The translations under genes and the position numbers were made by a program. DNA of 64,000 bases from Albula goreensis (lineage: Eukaryota; Chordata; Actinopteri; Albuliformes; Albulidae), in contig CM040761.1 of assembly GCA_022829145.1 (NCBI GenBank), positions 4,284,053 through 4,348,052 on the forward strand, in the 5' to 3' direction. The notes below the pieces were generated by a model that was not told the DNA's origin, searched no databases, and saw nothing but the letters and a program-made list of their open reading frames with translations. Position 1 is the stretch's first letter, and every line of letters begins with the position of its first letter. Below are positions 36,061 to 51,667 of the stretch, piece after piece.

Positions 36061-37834
36061 GCCCAGCCACAGTCTCTAATGAAACATCAGAAAGAGATTA
36101 GGGTGATTTAGAAACTCGACAGTGAATATAATTTTTTGTTGTGTAAACTCGTTTTAAATATTGCTGTTTGCAGCAGAGATTGTATTTCCTCTATGATCTT
36201 AAGTGCGTACAACAGAGCCAGGACAATGTCTGCAGTTATATTTTTATTCCTTTGTTTCAAACTTTGGAAAAGTTGATTAATGTCAAACAGTTTGGATGTT
36301 TTAGGTGGTCAGAACTTCTGGTCTTCATCCGATGTAAAACAACATGTGAAACATTATTACCCTGTTGTATTTGTTCTGTAACTTCCACAAGCAATGGGAC
36401 TGCATAAAATTAAAATGAAATAATAAAGGCAAGGGGAGCTTAGCAAATCCTTCCCACACTACTCATAACCCCCGTAGATTTGCAGAGCATTGTTGTCTTT
36501 GTGCCATTTTACTGGTGGCCTGTTCTCCCCGCCGTGCACCTGCCGCATTCATATGCACGAGGTCAAGCAAGCGTGCGCTTCGGCAGTTGATACTGGGGGT
36601 GGTGGCATTTGGCTACCGCCTCATAGCAACTTGTTAATTACATCATCTTTCCAACAGAAGTTTTCCCCTTACAACAATCCTTGCTAAAGTACGGATTTCA
36701 AACACAATCAAATCAATGCACATGGCTAAATATTCATATATATTAGATATAGCATATTATTAAACAACGAATGTTTATTTACCGTTACTTTTTCAACTCC
36801 GTATGAACTTCGATTTCACAATGACTTCTCAGTGCCGATGCAAAGGTTTCAAGGCTTTTAAAAACCGCAAATCCAAGAGAGAATTGACAGCTGATGACAA
36901 TTAAGGTGGAGACAAGGAAAGCGGTGGGCTAATTAAACCCTTTATGTAACACAAAGGCATGCATTTTAAATAATCTGGAATTCAAATGTGTCCTTCAACC
37001 GGACATGTTGCGTAACATTAAAAAGTGAATGTCATTTACATAACTACGGGAGGTTAGAATGAAGATCTTAATTTTTCTGTTTGAAATGTATAAAGTTAGT
37101 ATAAGATGTTGGTTTGTTGTGGAGGCGAATTTATACAAATGCAAATTTACTCAAGCAGAGTCTTCTGATCTATGTTCCTGATGAAAGCTGATAAAAATAC
37201 ATCTATGAACACAAGTAATTTAAGATCATTTAGAAAATACTCTCACTTGTGATGTTTACTTACATATTTAATTGGACCAAAAGAGAGTGAGACTAATTCT
37301 GGAATCTATACCCCCACTCCCCACCCTATACCCAGAGAGAAACTCCTTCATTTGAACAATCACCACAAAACTGAAATTCTCTTATGTTCCACCTTTTACT
37401 TTTAGAGAAAGAAAAGATTCCCCAGCAACACAGAGGCACTTCTGGTGAGGTCAGTCTGTCTTTTTTCCCCCCTTTTCTTCTTCTTTTTTTTTTTTTTTTC
37501 AATTGCTCCATTGGCACCCGAGTTAACCACCTGCTCCAGGGTGCTTTCTGCTACAGCCAGACGGAACAGCTGGCCACTCTTCTGAGGATCTGATTGGCTA
37601 ATCCCTGCTGGTCACTTGTGCTCTTCCTCCCTGCCTGTCAACGAACGTTCTCTCAATTAGTGCCAGGATTGTGCCTCCATCACAAGGCCTGTCCTTCATA
37701 TGCCCTGAGAATAATATGTGGAACATATGGAGATATATAAATAATTTAATGGGGTCAAAAGTCTACTCTTTCCCTTGCTCCTCCGTCAACCCCCCACCCA
37801 ACCTTCACTCAGGCAAAGACAGCAGGACCCAGGA

Positions 37835-37901
<67 letters not shown>

Positions 37902-40240
37902 TACACACACACACACAGCTTTCAAGCTACAAGTCAGATTCCCTACGCACTATACAATACCACCACAGAGTTGTTAAGATTGCTTTAAGTCAATAGTGTT
38001 TCCTGGCTGAGTGCAGCTGATTGTTTTAATTAATTCTTTGGCTAAGTTGAGGATGCTTAGTGTTTCAAGGTTTTGTGAATGCCACAGAGGAGACTAAGTT
38101 GCCTGTCCTCTAGTGATTCACATCTGTGCAGCAGGTATGTTTTGACCCTAACAACAGTTTCCAGGTTCTTAATTCCATTGTGGGAAAGTATGGATATTAT
38201 CATCCTTGTTTTCCTTTGACAGTAAGACATTAATGTGGCAAGGGCAAGTAGGTTTCCCCTTCAACTTATCAAAAATGGTTTGAGAGGAGCCAATGGCAAC
38301 ATTAGGTCATTGAATGTGTTATGATGGTGATATTATTGGAAGCAGTTTTCGACAACGCACTAAATGGGTCCAGCTCATTAATAACATCGCCGACTGATGT
38401 AGCATCAAAGCACAACCACTGTCTATCAATTTCGCTAACAGTAAAGACAGAGGGGAACGTAAGTACACACGCCACACTAAAGGGTCAAGTACATACTTTT
38501 ACAGACTTTTGACCACTTCTAATATTTACGTATGTCTATCAAAAGGCAGGCGAAACATGACATAACTTGACAAATCCCATCCGCCTTTATGAAATATGTT
38601 CCAAATCCAAAACAAACAAGTGAAAATTACGGTAATTTCCTGATAATTGCGGAAAAATATACTTCAATGATTACCCACCGTAATAAGGTTCATTACCAAT
38701 GTGTCTTTTGCAAAAGTCTTATTAGGCTGTTTCTGCTACTACTCGCTTCACTGTAGGTCAGTGCTGTGCCGTTTCCCTCAGGTAATATGTCAGATCCTTT
38801 TGCTTGAGAGTCACACGAATGTGGATTCACCGTAGTCTGCTCTTTGGCGAATGATGTTGTATTTCACATACTTAATGCATAGTGAGGATATGAAGCGAAC
38901 GTGGCAATTGAACCATAGCCAATGACTCTTGTTTGTTTACTGGACACTAAAACGATTATCTTTAGTCACTGGAAGCATCATGCACATTGATAGAGCACAA
39001 CAGGCTGTGTTTTCACGCAATGGATTGCTGCTTACACAACTTCACTTAGTACTTATTCGGCTTTTGGCGTACTGATAATGTCAGCCTTACGTCTTGAATG
39101 CTAAAGCTTTTTTTTTCCACGGTGCAAAAGTGTAATGTAGCCTCTTTACCATGTACACCCCTTTGCATTCCTTACACGTAGATGTATTTTTGTGTCCCTC
39201 ATAAAAAATTACGTATTTTGTCAGGCTTGATTATCGGGACGAGGAAACGTGGTTTCCCTTCTCGCCCTTTTTTCTACGCCAACCTTATTACAAACACTTT
39301 AAATAATATCCACTCAGCCTTTTATCTGCAAAAATTCCAAACGATTAGGTTAAGATTTCAAATGGCCTAAGGATCTAAAACTGAAACGTGCAAAGCACGT
39401 GCTGTCTGGCATCGCGCGAGCCTTTCATCTTTGCCTTTTGATGGTACATTTAATCTGCACCTTCAGTGTAACCATTTAATAGTTAATTATAAGCCTCTTC
39501 ACATGCAGGCTAAGAGTGCCTTTTTCTCTTAACCGTGGGGTTTAGTCGAGTAAGGTTTTGTTTTAAGTTTATAAATGCACTGTATAAGATATTATACATC
39601 CTTTTGTATCTAACAGTAACTACATTTGTTTCAAACGTGTATCAAATTTGTTGCTATCCAGGTATTATAACATCGTTATCATAATAAATTAATCTCTCAA
39701 TGACACTATTTCTGTTTGTCTGCTATCTGTCTTTAAAGCGTATCATGTATCTGTTTTATGCAATTCATATCGTATATTGTGGAAATGTGTGTCTATTGTA
39801 TTCGATTACAATTAAGAGTAACTAAAAAAAAATACAATCAAAATAGGCCTAATAAATGCCTAATAAGGAAAATTCTTGTTTTAAAGATTTGGTACCAAAT
39901 TGACCAAAACCATAAAGAGAAAACACAGATTACTATATAACCATCAGAGCAATCAAATCCTTTTAATGCCACAGAGACAAGGAATTGAACGGTGATTTTC
40001 AGAATCTATTCCCTCAAATTAAATATCGCCACTGAGACTTTCAGGTAAATGTATTTTGTCATTACAACACTATAGAAAGAACAAAACAAGGAAAGCTTTT
40101 TCTAATAACTTGGAATGATTGATAATTCTTCGTAGGGTTGATCTGAGGTTATTTGCTCTAGATTTAATTTTCCTGTATAATCAATGTGTTCCAAATCTCA
40201 GTGCACTTGTGTGTAAAAAAATCTGACTGGAACAATGTCT
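36061..40240. other. zeb2-gtdc1 intergenic interval
   Basis: About 4 kb separate the inferred gtdc1 promoter from the zeb2 3' end. Contents: a MEIS/E-box composite (36884-36903), a poly-T run at 37482-37500, and a CT microsatellite followed by CA repeats (37834-37917). Otherwise it is AT-rich unique sequence. A plus-strand AATAAA-type signal near 36420 could end a short divergent transcript. No coding gene is seen. Confidence 0.6.
37834..37917. repeat. (CT)n then (CA)n compound microsatellite
   Basis: About 60 bases of CT repeats run directly into CATACACACACACACACAC. The plus strand is fully pyrimidine over the CT part, which permits triplex structure. It is intergenic. Confidence 0.97.
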
Positions 40241-40947
40241 AATTAGTGTGAAACTGTTACTCACCTTTATTGCAGGATTTCTCACATGGAGATCACCCAT
40301 GCACTTCTGTTCAGGTGTCCAAACAGATTGCAGAAATTTTAAAACTACCATGAATGCAAGTCATAAATTTGGCTAATTTTATTCGAGCATGGTCATTTCC
40401 AAGAAAGAATTACAAATTAAAAATTCAATAATACCTTTACAAAGACATTTCAGGAAAGTGTTTTTTTTCTTTCATTGTATCATACATTGTATTTTAACAG
40501 TCCCTCTTCATTTTTTAGCTAAAAAAAAAAAAAAAAAAAAAAAAAACAAGATGAAGAAAGTGGAATTTTTTTTCAGTTGAAAATACAGTGTTTTCACAAT
40601 ATTGTATCAAAAGTTCCCAAATTTGGAATTTCCAGTAACTGGAAAATAAAGAAACAGAACAATTTATATAACAAAATTGAAAATTTGCATTTCACAATTA
40701 ATGTTTCAAAACACAATAAATGCTCTCTTTACGTAAAATCTGCTCCAATCACTGACGCCATGTTCCTTTTTACTAAAATATATCTATATATTGAAGACCT
40801 ATTATACTGTACACTACAGTATGAAATAAATAAAATTAGGAAATACAAAATGAGCCACATAAATAAAATGTTATTTAACCTACAAATAAATGAATGCAAT
40901 TTTTGCTGTTGCAAAAACAAAACAAAACAAACAAAAAAAGTTTGGTG

Positions 40948-40955
40948 TAATACTG
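40948..40955 (-). promoter_or_regulatory. zeb2: miR-200b/c/429 8-mer site
   Basis: The plus strand reads TAATACTG, so the transcript carries CAGUAUUA, a full 8-mer match to the miR-200b/200c/429 seed. ZEB2 mRNA is the classical target of this family in epithelial-mesenchymal control. Confidence 0.75.
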
Positions 40956-41027
40956 ACAAAAGTTAATGAAAAAAAATTACAGAAAATTGCACAAACATGT
41001 AAACTAAGGAACTGCTGCCTATTCGTC

Positions 41028-41035
41028 TAATACTG
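41028..41035 (-). promoter_or_regulatory. zeb2: miR-200b/c/429 8-mer site
   Basis: The transcript carries CAGUAUUA, the complement of TAATACTG. It lies 73 bases from the preceding site and 37 bases from the next one, close enough for cooperative repression. Confidence 0.75.
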
Positions 41036-41071
41036 ACACGGGTGCATCAAAGAACAAGGTGATGTATCTCT

Positions 41072-41079
41072 TAATACTG
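41072..41079 (-). promoter_or_regulatory. zeb2: miR-200b/c/429 8-mer site
   Basis: A TAATACTG complement within CTTAATACTGGGG, the third of five identical 8-mers. Confidence 0.75.
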
Positions 41080-41424
41080 GGGCTGGTGTTGAGGTGACAC
41101 ACGTCACCTTCCATTACACTATACAAGGATGGCACTTGCAGAAACACACAGATAAAAAGGTTTGCATATAAGGCTTCTTCGTCTTATTGAAAAACCACCT
41201 TACAAAGGCTGTTTCCTCCATTACGCACACCGTTCTTCCCTCTAAAATCTTCATACCATTTTACTCCTTCACTTCACAGTCATTTTAAGACTTCAATATC
41301 TTAAAATCACACAGGTTTTTATTAAGTTCCTTCATTTATTCAAAAATCTGAGGCCGAGAACTGTGTGGTTAGTTGGCCTGAAAATAGGGCAAACTAGACA
41401 ACACATTAAGTTGTACATAAGTAA

Positions 41425-41432
41425 TAATACTG
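41425..41432 (-). promoter_or_regulatory. zeb2: miR-200b/c/429 8-mer site
   Basis: A TAATACTG complement within GTAATAATACTGATG, near the miR-200a-type site at 41453-41459. Confidence 0.75.
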
Positions 41433-41452
41433 ATGAACTGTAGTGCGAACTG

Positions 41453-41459
41453 TAACACT
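41453..41459 (-). promoter_or_regulatory. zeb2: miR-200a/141 7mer-A1-type site
   Basis: The plus strand reads TAACACT, giving AGUGUUA in the transcript: six seed bases of miR-200a/141 plus the opposing A. It is weaker than an 8-mer. Mammalian ZEB2 also carries sites for this sister seed. Confidence 0.5.
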
Positions 41460-41623
41460 ACTACATTTTTTTAAAAGCTGTATAAATATACATAGGCAAT
41501 ACTTTTTTTTATTTTTGTAGTGATAATAGAAGCGGAGTGCAATTTGTACAAGACACTAGATTGTGCTATAGATACTATGAAACACAGGGTTTAGAATGTT
41601 AGCACCACACATCTCTTAGGCCT

Positions 41624-41631
41624 TAATACTG
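41624..41631 (-). promoter_or_regulatory. zeb2: miR-200b/c/429 8-mer site
   Basis: A TAATACTG complement within CCTTAATACTGTAC. This is the first site met in the transcript, about 400 bases after the stop codon. Confidence 0.75.
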
Positions 41632-42024
41632 TACAATGTTTAAAATGTATTTCATTTCTTTATTCCTTTTTTTTTCTTTTTTTTTTTTTTTTTTTTTTGC
41701 ATATCGCAGATTCTTAAACAATCCCACAGCCACCTCCAGCCCTTCCCTCCCCCCGCCCCCATTCCCCCTTCTCACAACAACTCAAACTTCAAATCAATAT
41801 CTCTCTCGGTGGAGTCGCCACCCTCAAACCCGGGTCCGTCGGTACAAGCTTCTCAGAAGCTTCAGGCACGTGCACGTACAGCTTAAACAGAGCAGCGTGG
41901 TTTTGAAACCAAGCAGGTAACAAATACTACCAGACAACTGTAATGATGACAACGACAACAACGAAAAACAAACACAAAAAAAAAAAAAAAAAAAAGTGTG
42001 AAGCTTTCCAACACAGTAGTTAAA

Positions 42025-42602
42025 TTACACACCGTCCTCCGCATTGTCCTCGTGTTCCGATTTGGTTTCCGTTTTCCCATCCACCGAGCTATCGTCCAAG
42101 GAGTGCTCGGCGTTGTCCTCCTCGTCCCTCAGCACGTCCAGGTCGGTGTCCATGCTCTTGATCTCGCTCTCCTCTTCCTCGAACTCGAACTCCTCGTCCC
42201 GCCCGCCTCCCATCTTCGCGTACGTTCCTTCCACTTCCGTTTGCCGCTCTCTGGCCGCGCCCTCGGTCCCGTCCCTCAGGATGTCGCTCCGCTCCTCCAG
42301 TTCGGAGAAACCCTGATGGTTGATGCCCTGCAGAAAGGCCCTGTTCATCAGTAGCTCGGTGGGCTCCAGGTGGCCCTTCTCCCGCGCCTCCCTTTCGGCC
42401 GCCTCCCGCTCCTCCGCCTCCCTCTTGCAGTAGGAGTAGCGGTGGTTCATATGCTGGGAGTAGGAGCCGGAATGGGAGAAGCGCTTTCCGCATTTGTCGC
42501 ATTGGTACGGCTTCTCCCCTGAGTGCAATCTCGAATGCTCGATAAGATGATGCTTGTGTTTGAACGCCTTCTTACAAATCTGACACTGGTGAGGCCGTTT
42601 AC
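42025..42602 (-). CDS. zeb2: zeb2 exon 10: last zinc fingers and acidic C-terminus
   Basis: The acceptor is TCTCCCTTCAG before 42602; the stop is TAA at 42025-42027. The first two bases complete the Gly of the HTGKRPHQC linker. The exon encodes two C2H2 fingers, [21 protein letters not shown] and [20 protein letters not shown]. With the finger from exon 9 they form the C-terminal cluster that binds CACCT/E-box DNA together with the N-terminal cluster. A highly charged tail rich in Glu/Asp follows ([20 protein letters not shown], then [11 protein letters not shown]) and ends AEDGV, like other ZEB2 proteins. The frame is intact. Confidence 0.97.
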
Positions 42603-44857
42603 CTGAAGGGAGACAAAATAGGAAAAACAAAGGGAAAGGACATTAGAATTGTATATTCACTCACAAAATTAGATCAAAAAAATTAAAATGTTAGGAGGAA
42701 AAAAGAAGAAAATGAACAATGGACAAACACTCAAGCACAAGAGGGAAATTTAATTAATAAAAACCAAACAAAAAAATTAGAAACATGCAGCATTTCTGGG
42801 TACATAAAATATTTTTACACTTTAACCTAGACACAGAATTTTTTTTTCCTTACAAAAGAACAGACAAAAAAAAGAAGTGAAACTGCAGATATCTTTGCTT
42901 GCATTTGTGTGTTCATACATGAAACTCTCCTCATTTGGCAAGGAAGTGTAGAATCACAAACACATTTTAAGTGCAAGTGAAACACCGCAAGAATGTAACA
43001 GAAATAATAACATTAAACCAAATGAAAACTAACAAAAACAAGCTGTGGCAATGACATAAAAATATAGCATATGGAATTAGCTGGTGAGTACATCAGTACG
43101 TAAAGATTACTAATAGAAAGCCTCGTTTTTATTCTGGGCCTTCCCACTCCTTGTGGAGTTCACCATATTAGATGGGATACTTCGAATGCCACGACGTTCG
43201 ACGTGAAACCGGAGTGGGCGGTGTCAGTGAAGCGCAAGCCCATTACATCATACCTTCCGAATTAACTCGCTAAATAAAAGCCCTCCTAGGGGGGGCGCTG
43301 GCCGTGACCGCGAAGCATATCTGAAGAGGGACTATCCCCCCCGTCCGCCCCCCTCAGAATTACTACGGCTCAGCACATCCGGAAATATAGCGGTCCACCT
43401 GACACAAATCACCAGCCCTCTGCCTCTTCTCTGGCATTTCAAGAAGGCGGGAGTCACCCACACACACACTCACACACACATACATACGCACACACACATC
43501 TGGCCAATCCCTGTCCGCAAATAGCCGTGGAATGCTCTCGACACCTTCCATAGCTGGCATACTCAAACCCCCCCACCCCCACCCTCAAAGTTCAAAAATA
43601 TACGAGACAGCACATTCCTCTCTGGGCATGGCGGCAGTACGTAGTACAGAGATGCAATCAAGGGATGATGCAACCCCTTGAAACACGCTTGCGGATTACA
43701 AAAAAAAATAAAGGGGGTTGAGACAATTTCCTTGTCACAAAATTTTGATCGCTTGCTGTGCGTAACACAAAGAGACACTTCAGAAGGGAAGTGAGCTTTG
43801 ATAGTGTGTCATTTGATTGAGGGCGAAAAAGGTCTTCCGTCTATGTCGCCCTTCTTTTATAAGGAGGGTACAAAGTTGACAAATTTATAGGTACCTCTGG
43901 CTTATTAAGAGTGGAGGTCAAAGACCACCACCTCAGGGAGATTACTCAAAACGCAGCATGACGGAGTTAACTCTTCCGCTGAACCGTTACAGGAAGGGGC
44001 ATTTGTGACTCCCATGATAGCTAAATTACACTGTGAAGCCTCAACGATTTAGTATCCATTGTAAAACAAATAACAGCAAAAACACCAACAGCAACAACAA
44101 CATAATAATAATAACAGTAATAATAATAATCATTTTATTCTAAAAACGAAACAGGTGAGGTAGGTATTTTACCATGCTTGCTGAATGAATGTTTCCTGTG
44201 ATTTAGAATTCAAAGTCATACATGCGGATAAACTCAGAATCCCTCTAGGCCACTAAGCTAGTGTTCACATTAGAACGAGCACAGGTATGTCACTCGGTAA
44301 AATAGGGACACGGCCATCCAGCGTGATTCACTCAATCATTTTATATTCCAAGATCATGCCTTCGCTATAACAAGATTTAAAGCGTATCTACTTATCCCTG
44401 TCAACAGGAAAGAAATATGTTAGGACTATGGGTTTAAAGAGCACCAGAGATGAATTCTCTGAAAAAAATACACAGCAAAATGTTCGGAGGCAAACCACAC
44501 AGATACACAGAAATAATAAGTTAATGCAATTGTGTGGTTAGCAGATTTCAAAAATACGCCTTAAAAAGGCTTTATAAATAGTATTACATTCCTCTAGGGA
44601 ATTAAAACATTTTTGGCTGAGAACTGATGAATTAATTACTACAGTAATTAGATATATTTTTCCAGAGAAATATACTTGGTGCCCTTTAAGCTAACACAAA
44701 CAACTGAAAGAGAACATAAAGAAAAGAGAGAAGCAGGGAACAAAAGAAAGTCTGAAAATAATAATTCAAAATGAAATAAAGGATCACGTAACACAAAACA
44801 CAAAGAGAGAAAATAAAAAGCACGGGGGTAAAATAAAGTGTGTCGAACAGTATATAC
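42603..44857 (-). other. zeb2: zeb2 intron 9
   Basis: 2.3 kb between exons 9 and 10. It holds CA-rich simple sequence at 43456-43500, a C/G-rich patch at 43290-43350 and AAC/AAT trinucleotide repeats at 44085-44135. I see no coding signal. Confidence 0.95.
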
Positions 44858-45038
44858 CTGTGTGTTCATATTTGTGTCTTAGAAGGGAACTGCTCTTCTG
44901 GAAAGTTTTGTCGCACAAGTCACACGCGTACATACCACTTTCGGTCTTCTTAATCTTCTTCCGGGAGAGACAGGACTCAGGGTCCGTCAGATCTTCCAAG
45001 CCTGACAAATAGTCTGCTGTTCCGTCAAGCAGCTCCCC
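44858..45038 (-). CDS. zeb2: zeb2 exon 9: first finger of the C-terminal cluster
   Basis: A 181-bp exon with acceptor TTATCTTATAG before 45038 and donor CACACAG|GTATAT after 44858. It starts in phase 0 with GELLDG and ends one base into the Gly codon of the HTG linker. It encodes [19 protein letters not shown] and a C2H2 finger ([21 protein letters not shown]). The basic RKKIKK stretch just before the finger may help nuclear import. Phases match both neighbours. Confidence 0.97.
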
Positions 45039-46329
45039 CTATAAGATAACCAGATTGTGTTTTTTCAATCCACACCTGCCACCCTCGGTGTAGGCACCTG
45101 CCACCAGGTAGGGATTCGGCTCCTCAATTTACAAGATTTTCAATCACGCTAAAATGTTTAGGGCCAAATATTCAGCAGTATCTGTTCTTATGAAGCTCAG
45201 TGTCACTGAGAGTTTGATGAAACGCAAACACATATCTGGAAATTGGAACGCTCAGGCAAAAAACCAGATAAAAGATGAATTTGCATATTCTCTATATTTG
45301 CATTCAAATCTGGTTTACTTTTATACCACTGTTTTAATTCTGTGTTTATTAGAGTCTGTTTCACAAAGACGATTAACCCAACGGGCTAACTTAAATTAAT
45401 AAAAAAAACATTATTACATTATAAAGTCATGATAATAAGAGCAGGTCTTTGCAAGGCTTATTTCCACAGTCTTCTAATTTCCAACTCAAAGTGATTAAAT
45501 CAAGAGGTGGACTAAATGACCAAAATTGAAAAGCATCAATGCCTTCATTAGAAGCGCTCGCCCTAGCCTTACAGTGATTCGGAAATCAGCTACACTGGTT
45601 TAAAGAACAGAGCACTGTAATTTCACAATCAATTTGAGCCAAACGCCCCTAGCTGTATTTTAAAATATAATTTAATAGCTTAGCATAGGAAACATTATTA
45701 ATACTTTTTAAATATTTTTTTTTTCAAAGAAATGGCTTACACACTGTTAAACAGCCTTTAGCATTCAGAAATAATGAACAGGGGTCCCGTGCCTTACTAA
45801 TCTGCATGTTGGAACTCATTCTGTACACGCTAAGGAGATTTGGAGCACGTCTGATTTTTCCCCACGGCAAGCAGGGAGCACCTTCCCTCAGCTAACAGAC
45901 GACTCCTTTCACCCATACGGCTTTTGCTAATTGATACCTGTGAAAAAACCAAACGGGCCTGGAAATTACGCTGAGCGCTAAAGAAGCACAGATGTGCCAT
46001 TCCGCTGAAGGAGAAATTGGAACAGCTGGAGGCCCGGCGCTTTCTTGCACTTGGCCGTGCTGGAAATGCACTGCTAAGTCTGGCAGCACCTGAGTCTGCA
46101 CTATACTTATAATGACATGTATGGGGAAGGCGGGCTGAGGAACTTGCTTCACAGCTGGTCTATCTTCTTGGCTCTGCCTGTTCGCTGTGCAACAGGTAAA
46201 TGCTCATTTCACACTCTGTGAACGATTAAATTAATAGACTGAAAACCGTCTGAAAATAATAAAGAGAAAGGAAAGAAAACGGATAAAGAAAACAACAACT
46301 GAGGATTCAGGGCTTCAAACTGCATTTAC
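45039..46329 (-). other. zeb2: zeb2 intron 8
   Basis: 1.3 kb of AT-rich sequence without repeats of note. Retention would add four residues (VNAV) and a stop directly after exon 8, truncating the protein before the C-terminal fingers. Confidence 0.95.
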
Positions 46330-48326
46330 CTGGAAACATGGTTTCCGCTGGTATTTCCTTCTTTGCTGCATTTCAGCGAAAGTAGCTGCTCCCGCTGCGT
46401 AAGTGTAAGCCATGTGGGGTAGGAAGCTCATCTGATCCAGTCCCGGGTATGGCCTTAGTCCTGGGATGCTGGCTTGGACTGGGGGCATGAAAGCAGCTGG
46501 AGCAAACGCGCCCTGCGGTGGAAGTGACGTGTACAAAGGTTTGGCACCGAAGGGGTTAATGCCGAACATGGGGCTAGTGCTTTTATCCAGGTTGTGGCCC
46601 GTGCCGTTGGTAGAACCCGCAAAATCCTTCTTGAGATAAGCCAAGTTCAAAGGTTCCTCCAGGCGTTCGCGAGGGGAGGAAACGCTGTCGTGGTCGATGG
46701 TAATGCTGTTGAGCTTGGGCCTGCTCCTCGAGGAGTGGACGCTTCTGTGCTCCCGCAGGAGTTTTGGCAATGATAAGTCCAGCGGCTCGGCCTGGAGGTC
46801 CTCCGAGGTGAAGCTGTTGGGAGTGTACGAGCTGCTGTGGGAGTTTTTCGAAGACGTGGAGGAAAGGTTCAAGGGGGAAGGAGTGTTGCTCCTCGAGTGG
46901 TCCAATTTCTCACCTGCTGGTTTGCTGCCGGCAAACTGGGTGGTTCTTGAAAGCCTGAGGGGTGTGTCGCAGTTGTTGACGTTGTTGTGGAGCTCAGCTA
47001 TGGAGGGGGAAGTGATGCGATCTGCTGGCTTAACCAAAGACACAGGTGACCTGGCTGCCGCGGAGTCTTTATTTGGGGTGTAATTGGTACCGCCCACTTC
47101 CGCGTTGCCTCGCTCCAGCGGTGGGGTCCTGGCGTTAGAGTACTGGTAGACTTTCCGCTGTTCGAACCACTCTTTCACAAATTCCTGAGGGAGGCCGACC
47201 GCTATGGAAATCTTCAGTAGTTCCTCTGAATTGGGCTCCATGTTCATGGCGAAGTATGCTTTGAGCACAGACATGTGGTCCCTGTACGGGTTGAGAGGGC
47301 TCGCCACCCCCTTCTCGGACAGCATGGAAGAGAGCAGAAACGGGCGTTTCTCACCGAACGCCCCCATTTTATTGGGCGCCGCGTTGTCGTTGGGCTGGAG
47401 GACCGCCTTGATCTCCTCATTCATTTTGCACAGGTACCTTTCGTGCTGGTGCAGGGGAATCGGACCTGGGAAAGTTTCTTTGCAGTATTGGCAAGAGAAA
47501 GGCGTGAAGAGCATGCTGTTCTCGTGCGCCTTGTCCTCGATGCCGAGGTCGAGCATGTGATTGGGCTTCTCCTTTTTGATATTGCTTATCTGTCTCTTTG
47601 AGTCCGCGTTCAAGCTCTGGAGGCAGGCTTTGGCTTCGTTCACCTTCTCTAGCGTGTAGTCGATGATGCTTTTGGTGGCGCCGTTGGGGCTGACCACCGC
47701 AATTGTACCTGGGGAAGTCCCAGAAGACGCCAGACTTTGCTTCTGCTCCTCAATCTGAGACCCCAGATCCTTCATGTAGGCCTTGAGCTTAGAGATGTCC
47801 TCTGGCTTACAGTCCATTTTCTGCCGGCACACGGTGTTGTCAACGATCTGGAGGACCTTCTGCACCTCACTCAGGTTGTTCCCGAGGGCCGGGTAGCCCA
47901 GCAGCGGCGAGTCCAGGCTCATCCTCATGTGAGCCATGGGACTCTGCGCCGCACCGTGGATGCCCAACGGGCTCCCGCCCCCCATCCCGTTGGCGTAGGG
48001 TCCCGGCACCCCTCCGAACCCGTGGGAGGCCATCATGAGCTTGTAGTCGTTGAAGTCCAGGGGCTCCGACTTAATGTCGAGGTGGCTGGCCTGGTCGAGG
48101 AGGCCCGGGGGCTTGCCGTTCTCCAGCTTGTGCCGGAGCTGCGTGATGGCGGAGTTGGTGGGCGAGGAGGATGCAGACGTGGGCGAGGAGCCTGACTTCA
48201 TGCCACCGCGCATCCTGCCGTTGACGGCGATCAGACCGATGCACTTCTTGCTGCTGATGTGCGAGCTGTAGGAGCCTGAGTGGGAAAACCGCTTCTTGCA
48301 GTTTGGGCATTCGTACGGCTTCTCAC
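46330..48326 (-). CDS. zeb2: zeb2 exon 8: fourth finger, Smad-binding region, homeodomain, CtBP motifs
   Basis: This 1,997-bp exon is the core of the ZEB2/SIP1 repressor. The acceptor is TTTTTCTCCAG before 48326; the donor is TTCCAG|GTAAAT after 46330. In order it encodes: finger 4 ([17 protein letters not shown], with a Cys in the last ligand position) at 48230-48315; a SUMO consensus IKSE near 48065; the region that in human binds receptor Smads; an isolated finger ([17 protein letters not shown]) near 47430-47500; a homeodomain-like segment ending [13 protein letters not shown] near 47135-47290; and CtBP-type motifs PLNLSS, PLDLSLP (near 46770) and PLNLAY (near 46640). No frame lesion is seen. 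Confidence 0.98.

Positions 48327-51667
<3,341 letters not shown>

Larger units (their letters stand above)
40240..42024 (-). other. zeb2: zeb2 3' UTR (end uncertain)
   Basis: Sequence downstream of the TAA at 42025-42027. AATAAA-type polyadenylation signals on the minus strand lie at 40378-40383 and 40266-40271. Either would give a 3' UTR of about 1.7 kb; signals at 41335-41340 and 41658-41663 would give shorter forms. It holds five miR-200b/c/429 seed matches between 40948 and 41432 plus 41624-41631, a poly-U run (complement of 40521-40546) and a small hairpin at 40804-40822. Confidence 0.65.

Noticed and set aside
41998..42354. Plus-strand frames opposite zeb2 exon 10
   Set aside because: Shadows of the repetitive Glu/Asp codons of the acidic tail.
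46697..48271. Several long plus-strand frames opposite zeb2 exon 8
   Set aside because: They are antisense shadows of a GC-rich conserved coding exon with strong codon bias.
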